Of a stretch of 16,459 nt of DNA, positions 7,899 to 15,697 are shown piece by piece. The DNA comes from Alphaproteobacteria bacterium (GTDB lineage Bacteria; Pseudomonadota; Alphaproteobacteria; GCA-2731375), in NCBI GenBank assembly GCA_028281075.1, contig JANQKO010000229.1, positions 1-16,459 on the forward strand. The letters run 5' to 3'. Below the pieces are notes generated by a model. It did no database searches. It was given only the letters and a program-made list of their open reading frames with translations, and was not told the origin of the DNA. The position numbers and the translations under genes are program-made. Numbering within the stretch: position 1 is the first letter of the stretch; each line of letters opens with the position of its first letter.

Positions 7899-10800
7899 TC
7901 AAACGCGCGGCGCGCCGTCGCGATACGCCTCGACCGCCCGCAGCAGCCGCGTCAGACCCATCCGCGCGAACAGGTCCGCGGCCGTCGCGAATTCGGCCGC
8001 GGCCGCCGCCGCGCGGCCGTCGGCATCATGCAGCTTGCCCAGAGAAAAGTGGCAACGGGCCATCAGCGGCCGCATCTCGCAGCTTTCGGCCAGCGCGATC
8101 GCGTCGCCATAGGCGCGCGCCGCCTCGGCATGCGCCGCCCCGCCCGCCTTGCGGTGAATGTCACCCAGCAGCTTCAGCGAGCCGGCGTGATGGGCGCGCT
8201 CCCCGGTCTCAGCCGTCAGGTCGTGGCTCCGCCGGCCCCAGTCACGGGCTTCGTCCAGCCGGCCGGCGCGGAGATAGGCCTCGGCCAGGGCCTGGAAGAC
8301 CCAGGTCCAGGTATAGCGGCCGCCCCGGCTGTAGAGCTTGGGATCGGCGGCCCGCTCCAGCACCACGACCGCTTCGTCGACGCGGCCGGACCGCGCGTAG
8401 GCCGTGCCCAGCCGCGACAGCACCGACGGCATCAGCGTCAGGATGTCCTCCTCGCGACAGCGGGCATGGCAGGTCTCCAGCACCTCGACCGCGGCCTCGA
8501 CCTCGCCCATGGCCAGCAGCAGATGCCCCTTGAAGTCGTGGATGGTGACCTGCGAATAGGGATGCGCGACCTCGTCGGCCAGCCGGCAGCCGTCATCGAC
8601 ATGCGCCCGCGCCCGCTCGAACTCGCCGATCTCGATCAGCGCCGAGGCCAGGAAGGTCTGGATGAAGACCGAGGGATAGGCGGCCCAGCCGAACCGCTTG
8701 TACTGCAGCTCGCCCGACACCTCGTCCAGCAGCGTCAGGTGAATATCGATCGACTGCCGGAAGGCGCCGAAGGCGTGCCGCACCATGCCGACGCTGAAAC
8801 GCGCGGCCAGTTGCTGCGGATAATTGTCGGTCGCGGCGGCGATCCCGACCGCGCGCTCGCCGGCCGCCAGCGCCCGGTCGTGGTCGCCCATCATCCACAG
8901 CGCCACGCAGAGCTGGCTGGACACCGAGCCCAGCCGGCGCTCGTCGTCGGCCGCCGCCGCCAGCCGTTCGGCCGCGTGCAGCTCGGCCACCATGCGCTCC
9001 TGCGCGCCCAGCGGAATGAAGGCGCCGGCGGCGACCAGGCGCAGGTCGATGGCCAGCTTCGCCGTCGCCGGGCCGTCGGGCAGGCGCGACACGGCCTCCA
9101 GGCCGCGCTCGAACAGCGCGATGGTCTCGCGAATGGCCGACCGTCCGATGGCGCGGGCGCAGGCCTGCAGGTGATAGCGCGCCGCCTTCTCCCATAACTG
9201 GCCGCGGAAGGCGTGGTCGGCCAGGCGGTCGACCTGCTCTTCAAGGCGCGCCGGCTGGTTTGCCTCGATGATCGCCACGGCCTGGGCATGCAGGTTGCGG
9301 CGCTGCTCCAGCAGCACGCTGTCATAGGCCACCTCGTGCGTCAGCGCGTGCTTGAAGGTGAATTCCTGGTCCGGCAGCAGCCGGGTCTCGTAGAGGAACT
9401 CCGACGTCTGCAGCTCGGCCAGCCGCTGCCGCAGTTCCTCCGCCGGCAGGCCCTCGATCTCCTGCAGCAGGTCGACCGGCACGTCCTTGCCGATCACCGA
9501 GGCCGATTGCAGCAGGTTCTTGTGCTCCGGCGGCAGCCGGTCGATGCGCGCGGCCAGCACCGCCTGCACGCTGTCCGGGATGTCGATCTCGTCCAGCGGC
9601 TGGTTCAGCCGGTAGCCGCCGGGCGCGCCCGCCAGCACGCCGGTCTCGACCAGCGTGCGCACCGATTCCTCCAGGAACAGCGGCGTGCCCTCGGAACGGG
9701 CGATCAGCAGCCGCTTGAGCCGGTCGAGGCCGGCATCCGCGCCCAGCACGGCATCGAGCAGCCGTCCGGCGGTGTCGGCGACCAGCGGCTGGGCCTGGAC
9801 CAGCGTGCAGTTCGCCTGCCCGCCCCAGTCATGCGTGAATTCGGGCCGGTAGGTGGCCAGCACCAGGATCCGGTGCCGGCCGAGATCGGTGACGAGGTCG
9901 TTGACGATCGTCAGCGTCTCGGCGTCCATCCAGTGCAGGTCCTCGATCACCAGCAGCAGCGGCACGATCTCGGTGCTGCGCAGGATCAGCGTCTTCACCG
10001 CCTCGATGATCCGCCGCCGCTTCTGCGCCGGATCGAGGTCGCGCCAGCGCCGGTCCGCCACCGGCACGTCGAGCAGGGTCTGAAACGCCGGCAGCGCCGC
10101 CAGCATGCCTTCGTCGACGCCGGCCAGCCGTTCGCCGATCTTGCGGCTGATGTCGGCATGGCTGTCGCGGTCGCCGATCTCGGCCCAGCTCCGCAGCAGG
10201 TTGCTGGCCGGCAGATAGGGCGTGTGCTTGCCGTGGCGGACGCCGCCGGCCTCGAACACGGCCCAGCCCTGCGGCCGGTGCCGGCTGACGAACTCGTGCA
10301 CCAGGCGCGACTTGCCGATCCCGGGCTCGCCCATGATCGCGGCGATCTGGCCGAAACCGCCGCTCGCCCGCTCGACCGCCGCGATCAGCCGGTTCATGTC
10401 GGCCTCGCGCCCGACGAAGGTGGTCAGCCCGCGGGCGGCGCGGACCTCCCAGCTCGTCCGCACCGTCGTCCGGCCGGTCAGCTCGAAGACCGGGATCGGT
10501 TCGCTGATACCCTTCACCGGCGCCATGCCGAGCTGCCGGGTGCGGATGAAGCCCTCGGCCATCTGCCGGGTCTTGCCGGTCAGGCGGATGCCGCCGGGCG
10601 CGGCGAGCTGCTCCATGCGGTTCGCCACGTGAACGGCGGCGCCGATGGCGTCGTAGTCCATGGACAGGTCGTTGTCGATCGAGCGCACCACGACCTCGCC
10701 GGAATGCAGGCCGATGCGGATGCGAGTGTCGAGATCGCTGGCCGCCTTCACCGCCTCCTGCATCGCCAGCGCCGCGAAGCAGGCCGCGGCGGCATGGTCC

Positions 10801-11246
10801 TCCAGCGCCAGCGGCGCCCCGAACAACGCCATGATGCCGTCGCCGTGCACCCGGTTCACCGTGCCCTCGAAGCGGTGCACGGCTTCCATCATCAGCCGCA
10901 GCGTCGGCTCCAGGCGCTTGGCGGCCTGTTCGGGGTCCAGCGCCTCGATCATCGCGGTCGAGCCGGCGATATCGGCGAACAGGATCGTCACCTGCTTGCG
11001 CTCGCCGACCAGCGCCGCGCGCGAGCTCAGGATACGCTCGGCCAGGTGCCGCGGCAGGCGCGGCCGCAGCGCCCCGGCACCGGCGGCACCGGCGGCGTCC
11101 AGCGCGACGCCACAGCCGCCGCAGAACCTGGCCTCCGGTTCGTTCTCGAAGCCGCAAGCCGGACAGGCGCCGGTCAGCGACGCCCCGCAATCACGGCAAT
11201 ATCGACGGTCGTCGGCGTTTTCGGCGCCGCACCGGTGACAGTGCAT
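7899..11246 (-). CDS. Zinc-ribbon / class III nucleotide cyclase / AAA-type ATPase / TPR multidomain protein
   Basis: A 1115-residue signalling protein. ATG 11246 has GGGAGG (plus-strand 11255-11260) eight bases upstream. Domains: two zinc ribbons (C3-x2-C6, C17-x2-C20, then C28-x2-C31, C42-x2-C45); a class III cyclase domain at about 83-256; a nucleotide-binding ATPase domain with Walker A GEPGIGKS (306-313) and Walker B LLLVIED ending at Asp436; then a long helical, TPR-like C-terminus to the end. In the cyclase both metal aspartates are present (Asp92 in FADIAGST, Asp136 in HGDGIMALFG). However, the purine-specifying Lys position is Arg132 and the transition-state Asn position is His206, with Arg210 kept. 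This variant is seen in related multidomain proteins, so activity and product (cAMP or other) are uncertain. It is the last gene of the minus-strand run, 80 bases after a CoA-transferase. Confidence 0.9.
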   Translation of the reverse strand: MHCHRCGAENADDRRYCRDCGASLTGACPACGFENEPEARFCGGCGVALDAAGAAGAGALRPRLPRHLAERILSSRAALVGERKQVTILFADIAGSTAMIEALDPEQAAKRLEPTLRLMMEAVHRFEGTVNRVHGDGIMALFGAPLALEDHAAAACFAALAMQEAVKAASDLDTRIRIGLHSGEVVVRSIDNDLSMDYDAIGAAVHVANRMEQLAAPGGIRLTGKTRQMAEGFIRTRQLGMAPVKGISEPIPVFELTGRTTVRTSWEVRAARGLTTFVGREADMNRLIAAVERASGGFGQIAAIMGEPGIGKSRLVHEFVSRHRPQGWAVFEAGGVRHGKHTPYLPASNLLRSWAEIGDRDSHADISRKIGERLAGVDEGMLAALPAFQTLLDVPVADRRWRDLDPAQKRRRIIEAVKTLILRSTEIVPLLLVIEDLHWMDAETLTIVNDLVTDLGRHRILVLATYRPEFTHDWGGQANCTLVQAQPLVADTAGRLLDAVLGADAGLDRLKRLLIARSEGTPLFLEESVRTLVETGVLAGAPGGYRLNQPLDEIDIPDSVQAVLAARIDRLPPEHKNLLQSASVIGKDVPVDLLQEIEGLPAEELRQRLAELQTSEFLYETRLLPDQEFTFKHALTHEVAYDSVLLEQRRNLHAQAVAIIEANQPARLEEQVDRLADHAFRGQLWEKAARYHLQACARAIGRSAIRETIALFERGLEAVSRLPDGPATAKLAIDLRLVAAGAFIPLGAQERMVAELHAAERLAAAADDERRLGSVSSQLCVALWMMGDHDRALAAGERAVGIAAATDNYPQQLAARFSVGMVRHAFGAFRQSIDIHLTLLDEVSGELQYKRFGWAAYPSVFIQTFLASALIEIGEFERARAHVDDGCRLADEVAHPYSQVTIHDFKGHLLLAMGEVEAAVEVLETCHARCREEDILTLMPSVLSRLGTAYARSGRVDEAVVVLERAADPKLYSRGGRYTWTWVFQALAEAYLRAGRLDEARDWGRRSHDLTAETGERAHHAGSLKLLGDIHRKAGGAAHAEAARAYGDAIALAESCEMRPLMARCHFSLGKLHDADGRAAAAAAEFATAADLFARMGLTRLLRAVEAYRDGAPRV

Positions 11247-11326
11247 GGCGGTTGCCTCCCCGGACCCGCCGGCCCCCGCAGGCGCGATGGTCGGACCGTG
11301 TCAGGCCGCGACGAGGCTAGCACACG

Positions 11327-12508
11327 TCATGCGTTAACAGAACCGTCCCCGACAACCCCGGCTGTCCGCAGCGCGCCGACCTCGGCCTCGCCGTAGCCGA
11401 TCTCCCGCAGGATCTCCACCGTATCGGCCCCCAGCCCCGGCGCCCGCGGCACGATCCGGCCGGGCTCGTCGCGGAACTTGATGGGGATGCCGATATGCTC
11501 GTTGCCCTCATTGTCGCGCAGCAGCATGTCGCGCGCCCGCAGGTGCGGATCGGCGAACGCCGCCTTCAGGTCCTGCACCGGCGCGAAGCAGACGTCGCGG
11601 CCCTGGAACCATTCGTCCCACTCGGCCTGTGTCCGCCCGGCGAAGGTCGCCTCCAGGAATTCATGCAACGGCGCCTGCGCGGGGCCGGGCGGCCGCCGCG
11701 CGATCTCGATCAGGTCGGTTCGATCGAGCGCCGTCAGCAGGTTCTCGACGAACTTCATCTCGCTGCCGCCCAGCGTCACGTAGCGCCCGTCGGCCGTCCG
11801 GTAGACCCGGTAGAAGGCGCTGCCGCCCTGGGTGCGCTGCTCGGCCGGCACCGGCGCCCGGTCCTCGGCGAAGACGGTGCCGGTGATATGCGGCGTCCAG
11901 GAGACGATGGCGTCGAACATGGACATGTCGAGATAGTCGCCGCGCCCGGTCTCGACCCGCCGCAGCAGCGCCATCAGGATGCCCGACAGCGCCATCAGCG
12001 AGCCGCCCATGTCGGCCGGCGGCAGCCCCGGCATGTTCGGCGTGCCGTCGGCGCCGACGCTCAGCGCCACGGTGCCGGCCAGCGCGCCGACGCTGAGGTC
12101 GTGCGCCGGGCGGTCGCGATAGGGGCCGTCCTGCCCGAAGGCCGAGATGCCGCAATAGACGATCCCCGGCGCCCGGGCCGCCACCGCGTCGTAGCCGATG
12201 CCGAGACGCTCGACCACGCCCGGCCGGAAGGTCTCGACGATCACGTCGGCGGTTTCGGCCAGCCGCATGAAGACCTCGCGGCCCTCGTCGCTCTTCAGGT
12301 CGACGGCGAAGCCGCGCTTGCCCCGGTTGGCGTTGCGGTAATAGACCGTGGCACCGCCTTTCTTGGGCCCGATATGGCGGGTCGCGTCGCCGCTGACCGT
12401 GTCCTCGATCTTGATCACCTCGGCGCCGTGGTCGGCCATCATCATGGTCAGATGCGGTCCCGGCAGGAACCGGGACAGGTCGAGTACGCGAATACCTTCA
12501 AGCTTCAT
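11327..12508 (-). CDS. Family III CoA-transferase (CaiB/BaiF), possibly alpha-methylacyl-CoA racemase-like
   Basis: A 393-residue protein of normal family length, beginning KLEGIRVLDLSRFLPGPH, the usual N-terminal strand and loop, with AEVIKIED near 29-36. The expected catalytic Asp is Asp137 in AHDLSVGALAG. His136 precedes it, and a further Asp166 lies in GLPPADMGGSL. The HD plus DxGG pattern recalls alpha-methylacyl-CoA racemases, where a His and an Asp do the proton transfer, rather than formyl-CoA transferase, which has Tyr-Asp. Transferase or racemase cannot be settled by eye. The reaction would be CoA exchange between acids, or epimerisation of a 2-methylacyl-CoA. The start lies three bases after the cupin stop, implying one message and probable translational coupling, since its own ribosome site is weak. 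Confidence 0.9.
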   Translation of the reverse strand: MKLEGIRVLDLSRFLPGPHLTMMMADHGAEVIKIEDTVSGDATRHIGPKKGGATVYYRNANRGKRGFAVDLKSDEGREVFMRLAETADVIVETFRPGVVERLGIGYDAVAARAPGIVYCGISAFGQDGPYRDRPAHDLSVGALAGTVALSVGADGTPNMPGLPPADMGGSLMALSGILMALLRRVETGRGDYLDMSMFDAIVSWTPHITGTVFAEDRAPVPAEQRTQGGSAFYRVYRTADGRYVTLGGSEMKFVENLLTALDRTDLIEIARRPPGPAQAPLHEFLEATFAGRTQAEWDEWFQGRDVCFAPVQDLKAAFADPHLRARDMLLRDNEGNEHIGIPIKFRDEPGRIVPRAPGLGADTVEILREIGYGEAEVGALRTAGVVGDGSVNA

Positions 12509-12511
12509 ACG

Positions 12512-13018
12512 TCAGACTTTCTCTGGCTGTGTCTCACTGCGCACGAAACCGTGCCGTTCCTGGATATCGCCGATATCGGCCGGGCGCTCGAACGGCACCG
12601 GCGCCGGCTCGCCGGGCGTGCGCGGCCGGCCGATGGCGGCGAACCAGTCCTCCAGGTCGGCCGGCAGCATCATCCAGACGAACTTCAGGTCGCGGTCGCC
12701 GTCGTTGATGAAGCAGTGCTCGGCATAGGGCACGGCCAGCACCGTGGTGCCGGGCCGCAGGTCGTGCTGCTCGCCGTCGATAATGGCGCGCCCCTCGCCT
12801 TCCCAGAAGAACAGCACCTCGTCGTTCCGGGTATGCGCGTGCTGGCGGACCATGCCGCCGGGCGGCACCACCTGCACGCCCATGGAATAATCGTCACGGC
12901 CGGTCTGTTCGGCCGCCAGCTTGACCGAGGCATAGCCGCCGGTCGGCTGCGGCTGCCAGTAATGCCTGCCGTCGTCCGGCTGCAGCACCACGGCCTTGCG
13001 CGTCGCGGTTTGCGTCAT
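12512..13018 (-). CDS. Cupin-domain protein
   Basis: A small 168-residue single-cupin protein. The start ATG 13018 is preferred over ATG 13054 because a near-perfect ribosome site, AAGGAGGG (plus-strand 13023-13030), lies just upstream. Cupin motif 1 is seen in GGMVRQHAHTRNDEVLFF, giving likely metal ligands His60, His62 and Glu67. Motif 2 is PYAEHCFIND with His101. The protein is probably a cytoplasmic metal-binding enzyme or a small-molecule sensor; no substrate can be named. It is followed after three bases by a family III CoA-transferase, so it likely serves the same pathway, for example as an isomerase, hydrolase or dioxygenase step; this is inference from context only. Confidence 0.87.
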   Translation of the reverse strand: MTQTATRKAVVLQPDDGRHYWQPQPTGGYASVKLAAEQTGRDDYSMGVQVVPPGGMVRQHAHTRNDEVLFFWEGEGRAIIDGEQHDLRPGTTVLAVPYAEHCFINDGDRDLKFVWMMLPADLEDWFAAIGRPRTPGEPAPVPFERPADIGDIQERHGFVRSETQPEKV

Positions 13019-13066
13019 GCGTCCCTCCTTGCTCCGCCACAGGCTGACGGTCACGCCAGCGGACTG

Positions 13067-14278
13067 TCAAGCCGTGGCTGCCGATTGACCGATAAGTCGC
13101 GTCTGCTTCCTCGGCAGGCAATCGAAGTCCGCGCCGGCATCGGGTTCGGCGGCCGGCCATCCGGTCACCAGGCGATAGATCGCGTCCCGGTCGCGCCTGG
13201 CGGCGTCCAACCGGCCCAGGCGACGATTGGCGCCGCAGCGGTCCCGCAACGCGTCGACATCGTTGGGATCGAATTGCAGGGCACGCGTGAAATCGGCGAT
13301 CGCGGCCCGGTCGTCGTTCATCGAGGCATGCACCGCGCCGCGCCGCGCAAAGATCCGCCCATCGTCCGGCCGCCGCCGGACGGCGTCGTCGTAGTCGCCC
13401 AACGCCTTGCCGAAGTCGCCGCCCGCGGCATAGGTCTCGGCCCGGCGCAGGCGCGCGTCGACATCGTCGGGCCGCAGACGCAGCAGGGTCGTGAAGTCGG
13501 CGGCCGCCTCGGCCATCCGGCCCAGTTCGCGGTAGAGCCGCCCACGCCGGTAAACCGCCACGTCGATGTCGCCGCCGAGCGCGATCGCCGCGCTGAAATC
13601 CGCGATTGCCGCCAGACGGTGGCCGAGACCGGCCCGCGCCAGGCCACGATTGACATGCACCCTGAAGCCCGGCCGTTCTCCAACAACCGCGTCATAATCG
13701 GCGATGGCTTGCGCATATTGTCCCAGCCGGGCGTACGCGATCCCCCGATGGTGCAGGGTCGACAGGCGCCCGGGCGCGATCGCCAATGCCGCGTCGTAGT
13801 CGGCGATCGCCTTGCGATGCCGGCCTTGCGCGGCGAAGACGACGCCCCTATTGCTCAGGACCTGGGGATCTTCCGGCGCGATGCGGAGGGCGGCGGTGTA
13901 GTCGTCGATGGCCTTCTCGTATTGCGACGTGGCGGCAAGCGCATGGCCGCGCGCATGCAGATTGGCGGCGCTGTCGGGCCTGAAGTGCAGCAGCAAATCA
14001 TAGTCGCGGATCGCGGCGTCATGATTTCCGGCGCTGGCATGCGCGGCTGCCCGAAGTTCATGGATCAGCCGCGTCCAGGCATCCGTCGGCAGCGCCCCAC
14101 CGATACACCGGTCGTAGTGACCGGCGGCCGCGGCGGCCCGGCCGAAGGCATGCGCCAACATGCCTTCGAGGCAGCCGATCGACTCTGGCCGGCAGGCCGG
14201 GAGCGGCAGGACCAGCAGCAAAACCGCCAGGGGATTCGCGCGCACCACCGCCCCCACAACCCAGGATCGCGCCATCAT
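13067..14278 (-). CDS. Exported tetratricopeptide-repeat (TPR) protein, possible lipoprotein
   Basis: A 403-residue protein. ATG 14278 is directly followed by a second ATG and has only a weak ribosome site (GGGAAA). The N-terminus has a hydrophobic stretch (about 14-28) ending in PLPAC, with Cys29 as a possible lipid-attachment site. Pro at -2 is unusual for a lipobox, so cleavage by ordinary signal peptidase is the alternative. About nine consecutive 34-residue TPR units follow from residue 95 or so to 370, with the usual pattern of small residues and Ala-Ile-x-Asp-Tyr/Phe (AIADYDAALAIAP and similar). TPR proteins of this kind are scaffolds for protein contacts; no enzymatic domain is visible. 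It lies in the minus-strand run between the upstream CoA-transferase and the cupin, with gaps of 109 and 48 bases. Partner unknown. Confidence 0.85.
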   Translation of the reverse strand: MMARSWVVGAVVRANPLAVLLLVLPLPACRPESIGCLEGMLAHAFGRAAAAAGHYDRCIGGALPTDAWTRLIHELRAAAHASAGNHDAAIRDYDLLLHFRPDSAANLHARGHALAATSQYEKAIDDYTAALRIAPEDPQVLSNRGVVFAAQGRHRKAIADYDAALAIAPGRLSTLHHRGIAYARLGQYAQAIADYDAVVGERPGFRVHVNRGLARAGLGHRLAAIADFSAAIALGGDIDVAVYRRGRLYRELGRMAEAAADFTTLLRLRPDDVDARLRRAETYAAGGDFGKALGDYDDAVRRRPDDGRIFARRGAVHASMNDDRAAIADFTRALQFDPNDVDALRDRCGANRRLGRLDAARRDRDAIYRLVTGWPAAEPDAGADFDCLPRKQTRLIGQSAATA

Positions 14279-14373
14279 GACAAATTTCCCGCGTCAGGGC
14301 CAATGCCCGGCTCCATGCGCCCGTCTCGACGCGGGTGGACACCGGGCCGCCGCCGGGGTTATCGACGTTCCGG

Positions 14374-14386
14374 CAGGCGGTGCCTG
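14374..14386 (-). terminator. Small hairpin after a CoA-transferase stop codon
   Basis: CAGGC (14374-14378) and GCCTG (14382-14386) pair with a three-base loop, directly after the stop of the CoA-transferase gene on the minus strand. The stem is only 5 bp and no T-run follows in the direction of transcription, so it could be at most a weak terminator or a processing stem. Confidence 0.25.
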
Positions 14387-14387
14387 T

Positions 14388-15593
14388 TCAGACGACGCCG
14401 GCATCGCGCAGCGCGGCGATCTCGTCGCCGCCATAGCCGAGCTCGGCCAGCACCGCGTCGGTGTCCTGGCCCAGCGCCGGCGGCGGCCCGTCCGCGCCCG
14501 GTCCGTCGGCCGGCGCGGTGAAGCCGGCGTTCACCAGCGTCACGCCGGCATCGAAACCTCGCGGGGCCGGCAGGTCGATCAGCACGTCGCGGTACGGCAG
14601 TTGCGGATGCCGCACGGCGTCGGGGATCTCGTAGATCCGCGCCGCCGGCACGCCGGCCTCGGCGAACCGCTTTTCCCAGCTCGCGGCGTCGTCCCCGGCC
14701 AGCGCCCGCTTGATCTCGTCCTGCATGGCCGGCCCGTTGGCGATGCGCTTCTCCTCGGTATCGAAGCGCGGATCGTCCAGCAGGTGCGACAGGCCGAGCG
14801 TCGCGCACATGGCCGTCACCTGCCCCGGCGTCAGGCCGATAAGCTGCAGCCAGCCGTCACGGGTCGGGAAGCAGTCCGCCGTCGGCAGTTTCGTCGGCGA
14901 GGCGTTGCCCAGCAGGCCCTGCAGCATGCCGCCGACCAGATAGTTGCAGATCTGCGGCGACTGCACCGACAGCGCCGTGTCGAACATCGAGACGTCGAGA
15001 TACTGCCCCTCGCCCGTCGCCTGCCGCCGGAACAGGGCGCTGGCGATGGCGAAGGCCGCGGTCAGGCCGGTCGACATGTCGACGGTCATGAAGCCGGCCC
15101 GCGTCGGCCCGGTCTCGGCGTGGCCGGTGATCGACATGATGCCCGAGGCCGCCTGGATGGCGCCGTCATAGGCCGCCGCGCCCGCCTTCGGCCCGTCCTG
15201 CCCGTAGCCCGAGATCGAACAGTAGACCAGCCCCGGGTTGATCGCCTTCAGGTCCGCGTAGCCGAACCCCAGGCGGTCGATGACGCCGGCGCGGAAGTTC
15301 TGGATCACCACGTCGGCATCGGCCACCAGCCGGTGCACGATTTCCTTCGCCGCCGCGTGCTTCAGGTCCAGCGTGATCGCCCGCTTGCCGATATTGACGC
15401 TCAGGTAGAACGGCGCCATGGCCTTCGCCGCGAAGGCCGCGTCCGTCATCATCGCCCGGGTCTGGTCGCCGACGCCGGGCTGCTCGATCTTGATCACCTC
15501 GGCGCCCAGCAGCGCCAGCAACTGCGCCGCGTAGGGCCCGGCCAGCACCTGCGAGAAGTCGATCACCTTGATCCCGTCGAACGCCTTGGTCAT
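14388..15593 (-). CDS. Family III CoA-transferase (CaiB/BaiF)
   Basis: A 401-residue protein from ATG 15593. The frame stays open further upstream to 15716, but those extra residues do not fit the family, whose N-terminus is the FDGIKVIDFSQVLAGPY strand and loop at residues 5-21. AEVIKIEQPG is at 31-40. The predicted nucleophile is Asp143 in AAYDGAIQAASG, matching the Tyr-Asp arrangement of formyl-CoA and carnitine-CoA transferases; this is unlike the His-Asp of the second CoA-transferase in this window. It should move CoA between two carboxylic acids; which ones cannot be read. Transcribed divergently, 104 bases away, is an acyl-CoA dehydrogenase, and such pairs are common in acid catabolism: the transferase activates the acid and the dehydrogenase oxidises it. 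The ribosome site is weak (GGGG). Confidence 0.92.
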   Translation of the reverse strand: MTKAFDGIKVIDFSQVLAGPYAAQLLALLGAEVIKIEQPGVGDQTRAMMTDAAFAAKAMAPFYLSVNIGKRAITLDLKHAAAKEIVHRLVADADVVIQNFRAGVIDRLGFGYADLKAINPGLVYCSISGYGQDGPKAGAAAYDGAIQAASGIMSITGHAETGPTRAGFMTVDMSTGLTAAFAIASALFRRQATGEGQYLDVSMFDTALSVQSPQICNYLVGGMLQGLLGNASPTKLPTADCFPTRDGWLQLIGLTPGQVTAMCATLGLSHLLDDPRFDTEEKRIANGPAMQDEIKRALAGDDAASWEKRFAEAGVPAARIYEIPDAVRHPQLPYRDVLIDLPAPRGFDAGVTLVNAGFTAPADGPGADGPPPALGQDTDAVLAELGYGGDEIAALRDAGVV

Positions 15594-15697
15594 CCCGTTA
15601 CCCCGTCCCGATATCCCAGGCCGACAACCTATCGCGCCCGACCCGCCGCCGCTATGGTTGCGGCAAGCCATCGAACGCCGTTTGGGAGGACAGGACC

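Noticed and set aside
9213..11396. 727-codon plus-strand open frame opposite the cyclase gene
   Set aside because: Antisense shadow; the minus-strand frame has zinc ribbons, cyclase and Walker motifs.
13036..13078. Imperfect inverted repeat GCCAC-A-GGCT / AGCCGTGGC around the TPR gene stop
   Set aside because: One bulged base, a 24-base loop, one arm inside coding sequence and no T-run; too weak to call a terminator.
11495..14521. 1008-codon plus-strand open frame spanning a CoA-transferase, cupin and TPR gene
   Set aside because: Antisense to three genes with clear domains and ribosome sites; its own translation is compositionally odd and motif-free.
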